A stretch of DNA of 64,000 bases from NCBI RefSeq assembly GCF_024662015.1, contig NZ_CP102480.1, forward strand, positions 2,204,501-2,268,500. The letters run 5' to 3'. Under the pieces are notes generated by a model. That model was not told the origin of the DNA, did no database searches, and was given only the letters and a program-made list of their open reading frames with translations. Position numbers and translations under genes: made by a program. Positions 36,159-45,018 of the stretch are shown one piece after another; within the stretch, counting starts at the first letter, position 1; every line of letters begins with the position of its first letter. Origin of the DNA: Nisaea acidiphila (GTDB lineage Bacteria; Pseudomonadota; Alphaproteobacteria; Thalassobaculales; Thalassobaculaceae).

Positions 36159-37076
36159 ATGAGCTCGAGCCCGCGCATCACCGGCGTGATGGCCGCCGGC
36201 CTCACCGCCTTCAACGACGATCTCTCGGTCGACACGGACCTCACCCTTGAGCATACCGCTTGGTTGCTGGAAAAGGGCTGCGACGGCGTGCTGCTGTTCG
36301 GCACCACCGGCGAGGCCAACTCGCTCTCCGTCGACGAGCGGCTTTCCTTCCTCGACAAGCTCGGCGCCTCGAGCCTGCCGAAGGACAAGCTGATGATCGG
36401 GACCGGCTGCTGCGCCCTGCCGGACACCGTCGCGCTGACGAAGAAGAGCCTTGAGATCGGCATCGAGCACGTGCTGATGCTGCCGCCCTTCTACTACAAG
36501 AACCCGAGCGACGAGGGTCTCTTCACCCATTTCGCCCGCACCTTCGAGACCGTCGGCAGCGACGCCATGAAGGTCTATCTCTACCACTTCCCGCAGATGT
36601 CGGCGGTGCCCTTCAGCCATGATCTGATCGGCCGCCTGCTGAAGGAATTCCCGGACACGATCTGCGGCGTGAAGGACAGCTCCGGCGATTTCGAGAACAT
36701 GAAAGCGATGGCCGAGAAGTTCCCGGGCTTCGACGTCTTCGCGGGCACCGAGCGCTACCTGCTCGACGTGCTGAAGGCGGGCGGCGTCGGCACCATCACC
36801 GCGACCGGCAACGTCACGGTCGGCGGCTGCGCCAAGGTCTATTCCGCCTGGAAGGCCGGCTCGGCCGATGCCGAGGCGCTGCAGGACCAGCTTACCCGCG
36901 AGCGCCTGACGCTGCAGAACTACCCGGCCGCGGCGGCCCTGAAAGAGCTGCTGGCCCGCAACAGCGGCAAGGCGAGCTGGCGCAAAGTCCGCGCCCCGTT
37001 CATGCCGCTTCCGGCGGAAAAGGCGACCTCGCTGGTCGCCGAGCTCGACGCGGTGGATTTCGCGCTGGCGGCCTGA
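36159..37076 (+). CDS. Dihydrodipicolinate synthase/N-acetylneuraminate lyase family protein
   Basis: 305 residues from the ATG at 36159, selected by the ribosome-binding site. The TIM-barrel family signatures are complete: GTTGE at 48-52, the tyrosine in LYHFP (Y142) and the Schiff-base lysine in CGVKDSSGD (K172). Members condense or cleave pyruvate with an aldehyde. The sequence is not a typical housekeeping DapA, and the isolated location without lysine genes suggests a catabolic or specialised aldolase or lyase. The substrate is unknown. A strong terminator follows the gene. Confidence 0.85.
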   Translation: MSSSPRITGVMAAGLTAFNDDLSVDTDLTLEHTAWLLEKGCDGVLLFGTTGEANSLSVDERLSFLDKLGASSLPKDKLMIGTGCCALPDTVALTKKSLEIGIEHVLMLPPFYYKNPSDEGLFTHFARTFETVGSDAMKVYLYHFPQMSAVPFSHDLIGRLLKEFPDTICGVKDSSGDFENMKAMAEKFPGFDVFAGTERYLLDVLKAGGVGTITATGNVTVGGCAKVYSAWKAGSADAEALQDQLTRERLTLQNYPAAAALKELLARNSGKASWRKVRAPFMPLPAEKATSLVAELDAVDFALAA

Positions 37077-37102
37077 GGCACCGGTACATTTATGCGAGAG
37101 AG

Positions 37103-37137
37103 CGCCCCGGCCCCGGCCGGGGCGTTTTCGTTTTCAG
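37103..37137 (+). terminator. Rho-independent terminator of the DHDPS-family gene
   Basis: A 10-bp GC stem (CGCCCCGGCC / GGCCGGGGCG, 2-nt central spacer) is followed directly by TTTTCGTTTT on the plus strand, 26 nt after the stop codon. Confidence 0.85.
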
Positions 37138-38066
37138 CGCGCCTTGCGACCGAGATTGACCAGCACCATGGAGACGAAGACGCAGCCGACCGCGCCCCAG
37201 ATCCAGGCGGAATGGACCTCGCCGAAGATCACCCAGCCCCAGCCGAGACCGAACAGGTTCACCACGTAGGAAACGAGGCTGAGAAAGACCGGCCCCGCCC
37301 GTTTCAGGATCTCGAAATAGAGGATGTAGGCGACCGACGAGATCGAGATCTGCCCGAGCATCGCGTAGTCGGTCGGACCCGGATCGGCCATCAGCGGGTA
37401 GAAGCCGTCGACCGCCAGCATCAGCGGCAGGGTGGAGAGCGATGCGACGATCAGCATCCCCCGTGCGGCGGCGAGCGAGTGCGTGCCGTCCGGTCGCATC
37501 CGGTCGCTGAAAATCCCGCTGAAGGCATAGAGCGCCGGCGTCAGGAACGCCATCAGCACCCATGGAACCATGTCCGGCGACGGCAGGCTGGTGTCGGGCA
37601 CGACCATCATGAGCGCCCCCACCAGGCCGAGGCCGATCCCGATGGCGCAAGCCCACCGGAACCCCTCGATCCGGAGTCCCACCGCCAGCACGTAGCCGAG
37701 CACCGGCACACTTGAGACCACGGTGCTCATCACCCCGGCCGGGATGTGCTTGGCGGTGGTGATGATGTTGATGTTGGGCAGCACGAGCCCGATCACGGCA
37801 GCGCCGACGAAGAAGACGAGATGACGGCGGCTGAATTCTAACGGAATGCCCTTGTGCCAGCAGACAAGCGTCAGGAAGATAGCCGCGCCGGTCGACTGCA
37901 TCCAGGCATAGGCGAAGGGATGCACACCGCCCATCGCGGCGACCTTCGAGAGCGAGAAGGAAAGGCCCCAGAGGCCGCCGAGCAGCAGCAGCATGGCCGC
38001 GGGAAGCACCATCCGGGGATCGAACAGACCGCCGGCCGGCGGCTTCAGGGTCTCGTGCGTGGACAT
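37134..38066 (-). CDS. EamA/DMT-superfamily transporter
   Basis: 310 residues with about ten hydrophobic helices in two EamA repeats, typical of the drug/metabolite transporter superfamily. The ATG at 38066 is preferred because it avoids overlap with the SLC13 gene and is preceded by GGGAAAG; a GTG-type upstream extension would run into the neighbour. N-terminal motif GGLWGLSFSLSKVA matches the family. The substrate is unknown. It follows the SLC13-type gene by 13 nt on the same strand. Confidence 0.83.
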   Translation of the reverse strand: MSTHETLKPPAGGLFDPRMVLPAAMLLLLGGLWGLSFSLSKVAAMGGVHPFAYAWMQSTGAAIFLTLVCWHKGIPLEFSRRHLVFFVGAAVIGLVLPNINIITTAKHIPAGVMSTVVSSVPVLGYVLAVGLRIEGFRWACAIGIGLGLVGALMMVVPDTSLPSPDMVPWVLMAFLTPALYAFSGIFSDRMRPDGTHSLAAARGMLIVASLSTLPLMLAVDGFYPLMADPGPTDYAMLGQISISSVAYILYFEILKRAGPVFLSLVSYVVNLFGLGWGWVIFGEVHSAWIWGAVGCVFVSMVLVNLGRKAR

Positions 38067-38079
38067 CTTTCCCGTGCCG

Positions 38080-39861
38080 TCAGAACGGCCAGACCACCGG
38101 CAGCAGCGGAACCGCGACGGCAAGGATCAAGGCATCGAGCAGCAGGCCGACGCGCCAGTAATCGCCGAACCGGTAGCCCGCGGGACCCATGACCAGAAGG
38201 TTGTTCTGATGCCCGATCGGGGTGAGGAAGGCACTGGAGGCCCCGATGGCGACCGCCATCAGCAGCGGATCCGGGCTGACCGAGAGCCGTTCGGCGATGC
38301 CGAGCGCGACGGGCGCCATGACCAGCGCCGTCGCCGCGTTGTTCATCATGTCGGTGAGGAACATGGTCAGCATCATCAGCAGCGCGAGCACGAGATAGAG
38401 CGAATAGCCCGACGCCACATCCGCCACCGCACCCGCGATGAGCCCCGCCGCGCCGGTCTCGTGCATCGCCGTCCCGACGGGTATCATCGCTCCCAGCAGG
38501 ACGACGATCTGCCAGTCGATCGCGCCGTAGACCTCGCTCATCGGGATGATATCGAGCAGCACCATGACCGCGAGCCCGACGACGAGACAGACCGCCGCCG
38601 GCACGATACCGGCACTGGCGGCGACGATCGCGGAGAGGAAAATCAGCGCCGGCGCCAGGATCTTCGGGCGTTCCAGGCTCATCCGGCGCTGCGCCAGCGG
38701 CAGACAGCCGAGGGCAGAGATGGTGCCGTAGATCTGGTCCGCATCGCCCTGCAGCATCAGCACGTCGCCGGCCCGGAAGCGAACGTCGCGCAGCCGCGTG
38801 TTGATCGGCGCCCCGCCGCGCGCGACGCCCAAAAGGTTGAGCCCATAGCGCGAGCGCAGCCGGAGCATCGCGGCGCTGCGGCCCTCGATCCAGGCGCGCG
38901 GCGGCATCACCGCCTCGACCACGGCGAGCTCCGCGTCCTCGCTGGAATCCTTGGTCGCGTCCAGTTCCTTGGCGTCGACCAGCTCGAGGCCCTTCTGCAC
39001 CGCGGCCTCGATCTGTTCCGCCGTGCCGTGGGCCAGCAGCAGGTCGCCCTCGACAAGCGGCTCGCGGGTGAGGCGCCGGACCACGCGTTCGTTGCCGCGC
39101 AGCAGCGCCAGCACGGTCGGGCGGCCGCTATCGTCATGCCGGTCCCCGAGCGCGCGGATGCTCTGGCCGATCAGGCGCGATCCCTCCGGCACGCGAAATT
39201 CTGTCACGTAGCTCGAAAGCTCGAACAGCCGCCTTCCCTCGTCGTTGCCGCGCCGGTTCGGCACCAGGCGCACGCCGACGATCACGAGATAGACGATCCC
39301 GACCAGCGCCACCGCGAGGCCGACCGGGGCGAAGTCGAACATGTGGAATTCCTCGCCGATGGCGGCGCGGCGGTAATCGGCGATGATCAGGTTCGGCGGC
39401 GTGCCGATCAGGGTGATCATGCCGCCGAGCAGCGAGGCGAAGGAGAGCGGCATCAGCAGGCGCGACGGCGACATTCCGGCGCGACGGGCGACCGAAAGCG
39501 CCACCGGCATGAGCAGGGCCAGGGCGCCGACATTGTTCATGAAGCTGGAAAGAAACCCGGCGAGCCCGACCAGCGAGAAGGTTTTCGCGGTCTCGGACTC
39601 GGTGCGCTGGGCCAGCCGCTCGGCGATTACCCCGACGGCGCCCGAACGGGTCAGCGCGGCCGACATGCCGAGCACCGCCACCACGGTGATCACCGCGGGA
39701 TGGCCGAAACCGGCAAAGGCCTTCACCGGATCGACGACCCCGACCGCCACCGCCAGCAGAAGCGCCAGCAGGGCGACGAGGTCGATCCGGTAGCGGCCCC
39801 AGATGAACGCCCCGAGGGCGCCGAGGATGATCGCGAGGATCGCTGTCTGCTCGAAGGTCAT
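38080..39861 (-). CDS. SLC13/DASS-type permease with two TrkA-C (RCK_C) domains
   Basis: 593 residues. Membrane segments at both ends (about 1-195 and 390-593) flank two cytosolic TrkA-C domains at about 200-375. Characteristic motifs include GFLSSFMNNVGALALLMPVA in the first half and MFLTDMMNNAATALVMAPVA in the second, each with the SNN/MNN-type sodium/anion binding loop. Such proteins import sulfate, dicarboxylates or related anions with sodium. It is the upstream partner of the EamA gene in a two-gene transcription unit. Confidence 0.87.
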   Translation of the reverse strand: MTFEQTAILAIILGALGAFIWGRYRIDLVALLALLLAVAVGVVDPVKAFAGFGHPAVITVVAVLGMSAALTRSGAVGVIAERLAQRTESETAKTFSLVGLAGFLSSFMNNVGALALLMPVALSVARRAGMSPSRLLMPLSFASLLGGMITLIGTPPNLIIADYRRAAIGEEFHMFDFAPVGLAVALVGIVYLVIVGVRLVPNRRGNDEGRRLFELSSYVTEFRVPEGSRLIGQSIRALGDRHDDSGRPTVLALLRGNERVVRRLTREPLVEGDLLLAHGTAEQIEAAVQKGLELVDAKELDATKDSSEDAELAVVEAVMPPRAWIEGRSAAMLRLRSRYGLNLLGVARGGAPINTRLRDVRFRAGDVLMLQGDADQIYGTISALGCLPLAQRRMSLERPKILAPALIFLSAIVAASAGIVPAAVCLVVGLAVMVLLDIIPMSEVYGAIDWQIVVLLGAMIPVGTAMHETGAAGLIAGAVADVASGYSLYLVLALLMMLTMFLTDMMNNAATALVMAPVALGIAERLSVSPDPLLMAVAIGASSAFLTPIGHQNNLLVMGPAGYRFGDYWRVGLLLDALILAVAVPLLPVVWPF

Positions 39862-39951
39862 GCCGGAGCTATAGCGCCCCGGCGCCCGGCGCGGAAGCGA
39901 TTTTGCAGCGCACCCACAACCGATGGGCGCAGACCGGACGGGCCAGGACGA

Positions 39952-40878
39952 TCAGGAGCGGCGCTGCGCCAGCACGGTGAGCGCGATCCCGGCGGCGATG
40001 ACGAGCGCGCCCGCCCAGGTCTCCCAGCCATAGCGCTCGCCGAGCAGGATGGTCGCGACGACGAGGCCGACCGCGGCGGCGACGTAACCGATCTGGCTCA
40101 GCAGGACGGCGCCGCCGATCCGTTGCAGCCGGAAGAACAGCGGGAACGCCGCGGCCGCGGCGAGCGCCTGGGCCAGCGCCGCTTCGGGTGCAGCGGCCAG
40201 AGACGCGGCGGGCACGGTGCCCTCGACGGCGAGGAGCAGGGCGAGGAAACCGAACAGGGCCGCGCCGTGGCTCCAGAAGGCGAGCACGTCCGGCGAGACG
40301 TTCTCCGGCCAGGCCATGCTGCGATAGACATTGCCGACGGCGAGCGCCACGGGCACCGCGAAACCGGCGGCGATCCAGATCGGCTCCGGCGCGTCTGCCG
40401 CCGTCCCCCTTGTCAGACTGACGATTGCGGCGCCGACAAGGCCCACCGCGATCCCTGCAAGCCCGAGCCGGCCCGGCGTGCGCAGTCCGAGGACCGCCGA
40501 GAAGGCCAGGGTGAAGACCGGCGACTGGGCGAACATCAATCCCATATAGCCCGCCCCGGCATGGGGGATGACGGCATAGAGAATGACGTTGGGAATGACG
40601 AAGGAGACGATCCCGCCGAAGATAGCGAAGCGGACCACTTTCCGCTCCGGGGCGCGCAGCGCACGTCGCGCGGCCAGGGCCGGAAAGAGGATCACTGCGA
40701 CGCCAAGCGACGGGATCATCGCCCAGAGGATCGGCGAGATCCCGGCATCGCCCGCGAGTTTGCCGAGCGGGAAATTGATCCCGACGAGGGCGCCGGTGGC
40801 GATGAGAAGCAGGGAGGGATTGGCAAGCATCGGTATGGACTGCGCGCCTTCCGCGTCTCGGTCAAGTGATGTGGTCAT
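39952..40878 (-). CDS. EamA/DMT-superfamily transporter
   Basis: 308 residues with ten predicted helices and the duplicated EamA pattern (ATGALVGINFPLGKLAGDAG in the first repeat). The ATG at 40878 has AAGGGA about 8 nt upstream. It is clearly paralogous in family, but not close in sequence, to the DMT gene ending at 37134. The physiological substrate is unknown. It lies 13 nt downstream of the nitroreductase gene and may be co-transcribed with it. Confidence 0.84.
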   Translation of the reverse strand: MTTSLDRDAEGAQSIPMLANPSLLLIATGALVGINFPLGKLAGDAGISPILWAMIPSLGVAVILFPALAARRALRAPERKVVRFAIFGGIVSFVIPNVILYAVIPHAGAGYMGLMFAQSPVFTLAFSAVLGLRTPGRLGLAGIAVGLVGAAIVSLTRGTAADAPEPIWIAAGFAVPVALAVGNVYRSMAWPENVSPDVLAFWSHGAALFGFLALLLAVEGTVPAASLAAAPEAALAQALAAAAAFPLFFRLQRIGGAVLLSQIGYVAAAVGLVVATILLGERYGWETWAGALVIAAGIALTVLAQRRS

Positions 40879-40891
40879 CGTTTATGTCCCT

Positions 40892-41494
40892 TCAAGCCAC
40901 GCGCTCGGAAGGGAACATGCCGGGCGTCGCTATCTCCGCGAGCGGCCGGCGCCCGCTTGCCGCCTCCCGCGCCCGAAGCGGCTCGGCAAGCCGCTCTACG
41001 GGTCCGCGGCGGCCAAGCGCGATGGCGATCTCGACCTTGAACCGGTCGGGAACGGCAAGGATGCGGCGTACGCGATCGCGGTCGATCCCCGCCATCGCAT
41101 GGGCATGGTATCCGAGCGCAGTCGCCTGTAGAGCCAGCTGCACCCAGGCCGCCCCGGCATCGAAACTGTTCAGCGTCGAGATCCGGTCCGGCCTCCCGCC
41201 CTCGCCCGGCATCACCGAGTCGGAAAGCAGGAGAACGAGAACCGACGCATCCGCAGCCCAAAGCCGATTGAACTCATCCAACAGCGACACGAACGGCTGC
41301 CAATGCGCGCTGTCCCGATGCGCATAAAGGAAATGCCAAGGTTGGATATTGAATGCGGACGGCGCCCAGCGCGCCGCCTCCAAAACAGTTTCGAGATCGC
41401 TCTGGGGCATGCTTTCGGGCAGAAAGCTGCGCGGCGACCAACGGTCGAGAAAAAGCGACTCGATTGGATGGCCGGCTAATCGGGATGAGCTCAT
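40892..41494 (-). CDS. Nitroreductase-family FMN oxidoreductase
   Basis: 200 residues from the ATG at 41494, chosen because GAAGGAG lies 6 nt upstream; the GTG five codons earlier overlaps that site. N-terminal DRWSPRSF, WAPSAFNIQPWHFLYA and AAWVQLALQATALGYHAHAM are family motifs for FMN binding and the dimer interface. Members reduce nitro, quinone or related compounds with NAD(P)H. It is divergent from a MarR-type regulator, which suggests induction by an aromatic or oxidative signal. Confidence 0.86.
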   Translation of the reverse strand: MSSSRLAGHPIESLFLDRWSPRSFLPESMPQSDLETVLEAARWAPSAFNIQPWHFLYAHRDSAHWQPFVSLLDEFNRLWAADASVLVLLLSDSVMPGEGGRPDRISTLNSFDAGAAWVQLALQATALGYHAHAMAGIDRDRVRRILAVPDRFKVEIAIALGRRGPVERLAEPLRAREAASGRRPLAEIATPGMFPSERVA

Positions 41495-41562
41495 CGTCTT
41501 CTCCTTCACAGCTTCAGACGGATGTCATAGGATGATTTCATTCGATTATTGATATTCCTTAG

Positions 41563-41592
41563 TCGGATAATTTGATGTCGAATTATTTGATA
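41563..41592. promoter_or_regulatory. Tandem 15-bp direct repeats in the nitroreductase/marR divergent promoter
   Basis: TCGGATAATTTGATG (41563-41577) is followed directly by TCGAATTATTTGATA (41578-41592). A third, degraded copy (TCGATTATTGATATT) lies at 41542-41556. The unit fills most of the 109-bp gap and is a candidate binding site for the neighbouring MarR regulator. Confidence 0.5.
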
Positions 41593-41603
41593 TCGGACGG
41601 CCC

Positions 41604-42122
41604 ATGAGTCAAGACCCGAATCCGAAGACGCGCGGACAAGCCAGCCAGGGCGCGCCGCTCGGCAGCATTCTTGAGCAATGGAAACGGGAGCGTCCGGATC
41701 TCGACCCGGAGCCGATGGCGGTCTGCGGCGCCCTGCGCCGGGCGAACGACCGGGTGCGCACGGCGATCGAGGGGAATGTCGCGGCGAGCGGGCTGGACGG
41801 CCCCGGCTTCGACGTGCTGCTCACCCTGCGCCGCCAGGGCAGGGGCGAGACCCTGACACCGTCGGAGCTGGCCGGCGAGATGATGCTCTCCACCTCGGCC
41901 ATGACCAACCGGCTCGACCGGCTGGAGAAACGCGGCCTGATCGAACGGAAGGCCGATCCGAGCGATCGCCGCAGCCTCCGGGTCGCCCTGACCGAAGACG
42001 GCTTCGCGCTCGCCGACGAGCTGGTGGTCGGTCACCTCGCGGTGGAGGAAGACCTGCTGGCGCCGCTCAGCGGCGCCGAGCGCGTGGAGCTGATCCGCCT
42101 GCTGGAGAAGATCGGCGCCTGA
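41604..42122 (+). CDS. MarR-family transcriptional regulator
   Basis: 172 residues with the winged helix-turn-helix of MarR: LTPSELAGEMMLSTSAMTNR for the recognition helix, then RLEKRGLIERKADPSDRRS, the wing with the conserved DRRS. MarR proteins are dimeric repressors released by small phenolic or oxidising ligands. It is divergent from the nitroreductase gene, with repeats in the shared promoter, so it probably controls that gene and itself. The 3' end is adjacent to the convergent ugpC. Confidence 0.88.
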   Translation: MSQDPNPKTRGQASQGAPLGSILEQWKRERPDLDPEPMAVCGALRRANDRVRTAIEGNVAASGLDGPGFDVLLTLRRQGRGETLTPSELAGEMMLSTSAMTNRLDRLEKRGLIERKADPSDRRSLRVALTEDGFALADELVVGHLAVEEDLLAPLSGAERVELIRLLEKIGA

Positions 42123-42123
42123 C

Positions 42124-43194
42124 CTAGAGCCGCTTGCCGCTCTCCGGATCGAAAAGGTGCAGGTTCTCCGGCGCGGCGGCGAGATGCAGGGTCTCGCCGG
42201 GGGCGAGATGCTGATGCCCTGAAAGCCGCACCGTGGTCAGGGCGTTCTTGCCGCCGGTATGGCCGTGCACCAGCGTATCGGCACCGAGATGTTCAACCAG
42301 GTCGATCTTCAGCTCCAGCCCGTGCGCGTCGCCGCCCGGCTCGAAATGTTCCGGCCGGATGCCGAGGGAGACCGTCTGCCCCTCGCTGACGCCCTGGGCG
42401 CTGCCGTTCAGCGGCAGCTTCACGCCGTCGTCGAGCACCGCCTCGCCGCCTTCGATCCGCGCTTCCATGAAATTCATCGAGGGCGAACCAATGAAAGCCG
42501 CGACGAACTTGGTGGCCGGCCGGTCATAGACCTCGATCGGGGTGCCGATCTGCTCGGCCACGCCGGCATTCATTACCACAAGGCGGTCCGCCATGGTCAT
42601 CGCCTCGACCTGGTCGTGGGTGACGTAGAGACTGGTGGTGCCGAGCTGGCGCTGCAGCTTCTTCACCTCGACCCGCATCTGCACCCGGAGCTTGGCATCG
42701 AGATTGGAAAGCGGCTCGTCGAAGAGGAACACGGAAGGCTCGCGCACGATGGCGCGGCCCATGGCGACGCGCTGGCGCTGGCCGCCGGAGAGCTGCTGCG
42801 GACGGCGCTCCAGCAGCGGCGCCAGTTCCAGGATATCCGCCGCCTTGCGCACCCGGCTGTCGATCTCGTCCTTCGCCATGCGCCGGTTCTTCAGCCCGTA
42901 GGCCATGTTGTTGAAGACCGTCATATGCGGATAGAGCGCGTAATTCTGGAACACCATGGCGATGTCCCGGTCCGCCGGCTCGAGGCCGTTGACCTCGCGC
43001 CCGGAAATCGAGACCGCGCCGCCGGTGATGCTCTCGAGGCCGGCCACCATGCGCAGCAGCGTGGACTTGCCGCAGCCCGACGGGCCGACGAGCGCGATGA
43101 ACTCGCCGTCGTCGATGTCGATATCGATCCCGTGAATGGCCTTGAAGCCGTTGGGATAGGTTTTCTCGATGCTCTTGAGTGTGACCTCGGCCAT
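42124..43194 (-). CDS. ugpC: sn-Glycerol-3-phosphate ABC transporter ATP-binding protein
   Basis: 356 residues. Motifs are Walker [11 protein letters not shown]-loop, signature [15 protein letters not shown], Walker [17 protein letters not shown] and H-loop [11 protein letters not shown], followed by a C-terminal TOBE-type regulatory region. This is the MalK/UgpC group. With the ugpB, ugpA and ugpE genes on the same strand it powers uptake of glycerol-3-phosphate or related phosphodiesters. It is the last gene of the operon, 10 nt after ugpE. Confidence 0.9.
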   Translation of the reverse strand: MAEVTLKSIEKTYPNGFKAIHGIDIDIDDGEFIALVGPSGCGKSTLLRMVAGLESITGGAVSISGREVNGLEPADRDIAMVFQNYALYPHMTVFNNMAYGLKNRRMAKDEIDSRVRKAADILELAPLLERRPQQLSGGQRQRVAMGRAIVREPSVFLFDEPLSNLDAKLRVQMRVEVKKLQRQLGTTSLYVTHDQVEAMTMADRLVVMNAGVAEQIGTPIEVYDRPATKFVAAFIGSPSMNFMEARIEGGEAVLDDGVKLPLNGSAQGVSEGQTVSLGIRPEHFEPGGDAHGLELKIDLVEHLGADTLVHGHTGGKNALTTVRLSGHQHLAPGETLHLAAAPENLHLFDPESGKRL

Positions 43195-43204
43195 CCTCAG
43201 TTCC

Positions 43205-44047
43205 TCATTTCTCGGATTCGACGAGGCCCTTCACGAACCAGCGCTGGAAGATCACCACCACCATGACCGGTGGCAGCAGCGCGAGGATCGAAAGCGCGAG
43301 GGCCTTGTTGTATTGCGGGATACGGTTGCCTTCGAGATCGTTGAGGATCTGCTTGATCCCCATCACGACCGTGAAATAGCTCTCGTCCGTGGTCATCAGG
43401 ATGGGCCAGAGATACTGGTTCCACCCGACCACGAACATGATGATGAAGATCGCCGCGATCATTGTTTTCGAGAGCGGCAGCAGGATGTCGACGAAGAAGC
43501 GGAACGGCCCCGCCCCGTCGATCCGCGCCGCCTCCAGGATCTCCTCCGGCACCGACTTGTAGAACTGGCGGAAAAAGAAGGTCGCGGTCGCGCTGGCGAT
43601 CAGCGGCAGGATCAGCCCGGTATAGCTGTTCAGCATGCCGAGGTCGGAGACCACCTCGTAGGAGGGAATGATGCGCACCTCGAGCGGCAGCAGCAGCGAG
43701 GAGAAGATGATCCAGAAGAAGAAGCTGCCGGCCGGGAAGCGGAAATAGACGATGGCATAGGCGGCCAGTGTCGAGATGATGATCTTGCCGATCGAGAAAC
43801 CGAGCCCGAGCACCATCGAGTTCTGCAGCATCAGCACCGCGTTCACCTGCTCGGTGAAGCCGGTATTCTCGAACAGCACCGCGCTGTAGGTCTCCCAGAA
43901 ATAGTCCCCGAACCAGAGCTGGAGCCCCTCGCCGAGGAGCGTTTCCGGGCGGTGCGTCGAGGAGGCGAAAGCGATCCAGATCGGCAGCAGCAGGAAAAGG
44001 ATGCCGAGGATCAGGATCAGATGGTCGAGCGGTTTGACGTTTTTCAT
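43205..44047 (-). CDS. ugpE: sn-Glycerol-3-phosphate ABC transporter permease
   Basis: 280 residues from the ATG at 44047; the frame is open upstream, but only as a shadow of ugpA. Six membrane helices and the MalG-type EAA loop ([19 protein letters not shown]) are visible, which contacts UgpC. The N-terminus [15 protein letters not shown] is typical of UgpE. It starts 14 nt after ugpA. Confidence 0.9.
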   Translation of the reverse strand: MKNVKPLDHLILILGILFLLLPIWIAFASSTHRPETLLGEGLQLWFGDYFWETYSAVLFENTGFTEQVNAVLMLQNSMVLGLGFSIGKIIISTLAAYAIVYFRFPAGSFFFWIIFSSLLLPLEVRIIPSYEVVSDLGMLNSYTGLILPLIASATATFFFRQFYKSVPEEILEAARIDGAGPFRFFVDILLPLSKTMIAAIFIIMFVVGWNQYLWPILMTTDESYFTVVMGIKQILNDLEGNRIPQYNKALALSILALLPPVMVVVIFQRWFVKGLVESEK

Positions 44048-44061
44048 CGTTTCGCTCCCGC

Positions 44062-44940
44062 TCAGTAATGGATGCGCTTCTCGAGCACGCGGAACTGCAC
44101 GACGGTCAGCCCGAGCACGAGAATCATGAGGATGACGGACTGCGCCGAGCTGCCGCCGAGATCGGCACCGAGGAAGCCGTCCTGATAGACCTTGTAGACC
44201 AGCGTCGCGGTGCCGCCGCCGGGCGCGCCGCGGGTCATGGTGTCGATCACCCCGAAGGTGTCGAAGAAGGCGTAGGTGATGTTGATCACCAGCACGAAGA
44301 AGCCGGTCGGCGCGAGCAGCGGCAGGGTCACCGTCCAGAACCGGCGGAAGCCGTCGCGGCAATCGATCAGCGCGGCCTCGCGGACCGAGCGCGGGATCGA
44401 CTGCAGGCCGGCGAGGAAATAGATGAAATTCACGCTGACCTGCTTCCAGACCGAGACCAGGATCACGGTGAAGGAGGCGTCGAACACGTCGAGCTGCGGA
44501 TTGAACGGCCAGCCGGTGGCGTTCAGGAAATGGTTCAGCGGGCCGATCGAACGGTCGAACAGAAAGGTGCCGATCATGCCGGCGACCGCGGGCGCCACCG
44601 CATAGACCCAGGTCAGCATGACCTTGTAAGCGGACTGCCCGTGAATGATCCCGTCCGCCTTGACCGCCAGCAGCAGCGCGAGCGCCATGGAGAGAAAGGC
44701 GACGAGGGCGGAGAAGACGAGGGTGAAGACGGCCGAGGTCGCGTAATGGTCGCTTGCGACCACCTCGCGGAAATTGTCGAGGCCGACGAACTGGCTGGCG
44801 AGACCGAACGGGTCCTCCAGCATGAAGGACTGGTAGATCGCCTGGGCCGCCGGCCAGACGAAGAAGATCGCGATGATCGCGAGCTGCGGCGCGATCAGCA
44901 GATACGGCAGGGTGATGTGGTTGAATTGCTGCCGCTTCAT
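44062..44940 (-). CDS. ugpA: sn-Glycerol-3-phosphate ABC transporter permease
   Basis: 292 residues with six predicted helices, starting MKRQQFNHITLPYLLIAPQL as in UgpA proteins. The EAA-type loop is SVREAALIDCRDGFRRF. With UgpE it forms the transmembrane channel of the importer. It is separated from ugpB by 78 nt that contain a strong stem-loop. Confidence 0.9.
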   Translation of the reverse strand: MKRQQFNHITLPYLLIAPQLAIIAIFFVWPAAQAIYQSFMLEDPFGLASQFVGLDNFREVVASDHYATSAVFTLVFSALVAFLSMALALLLAVKADGIIHGQSAYKVMLTWVYAVAPAVAGMIGTFLFDRSIGPLNHFLNATGWPFNPQLDVFDASFTVILVSVWKQVSVNFIYFLAGLQSIPRSVREAALIDCRDGFRRFWTVTLPLLAPTGFFVLVINITYAFFDTFGVIDTMTRGAPGGGTATLVYKVYQDGFLGADLGGSSAQSVILMILVLGLTVVQFRVLEKRIHY

Positions 44941-44973
44941 CGGCGGAACCCCAATGCGAGCCGGAACAGGAAA

Positions 44974-45001
44974 ACGGCGGACGGGTGAAACCGTCCGCCG
45001 T
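44974..45001 (-). terminator. Intercistronic stem-loop between ugpB and ugpA
   Basis: An 11-bp perfect stem (ACGGCGGACGG / CCGTCCGCCGT) with a 6-nt loop lies 18 nt after the ugpB stop. On the transcribed strand it is followed by TTTTCC, a short U-tract, so it may partly terminate transcription or protect the ugpB mRNA end. Confidence 0.7.
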
Positions 45002-45018
45002 CTTTCGGGAGATGAGGC

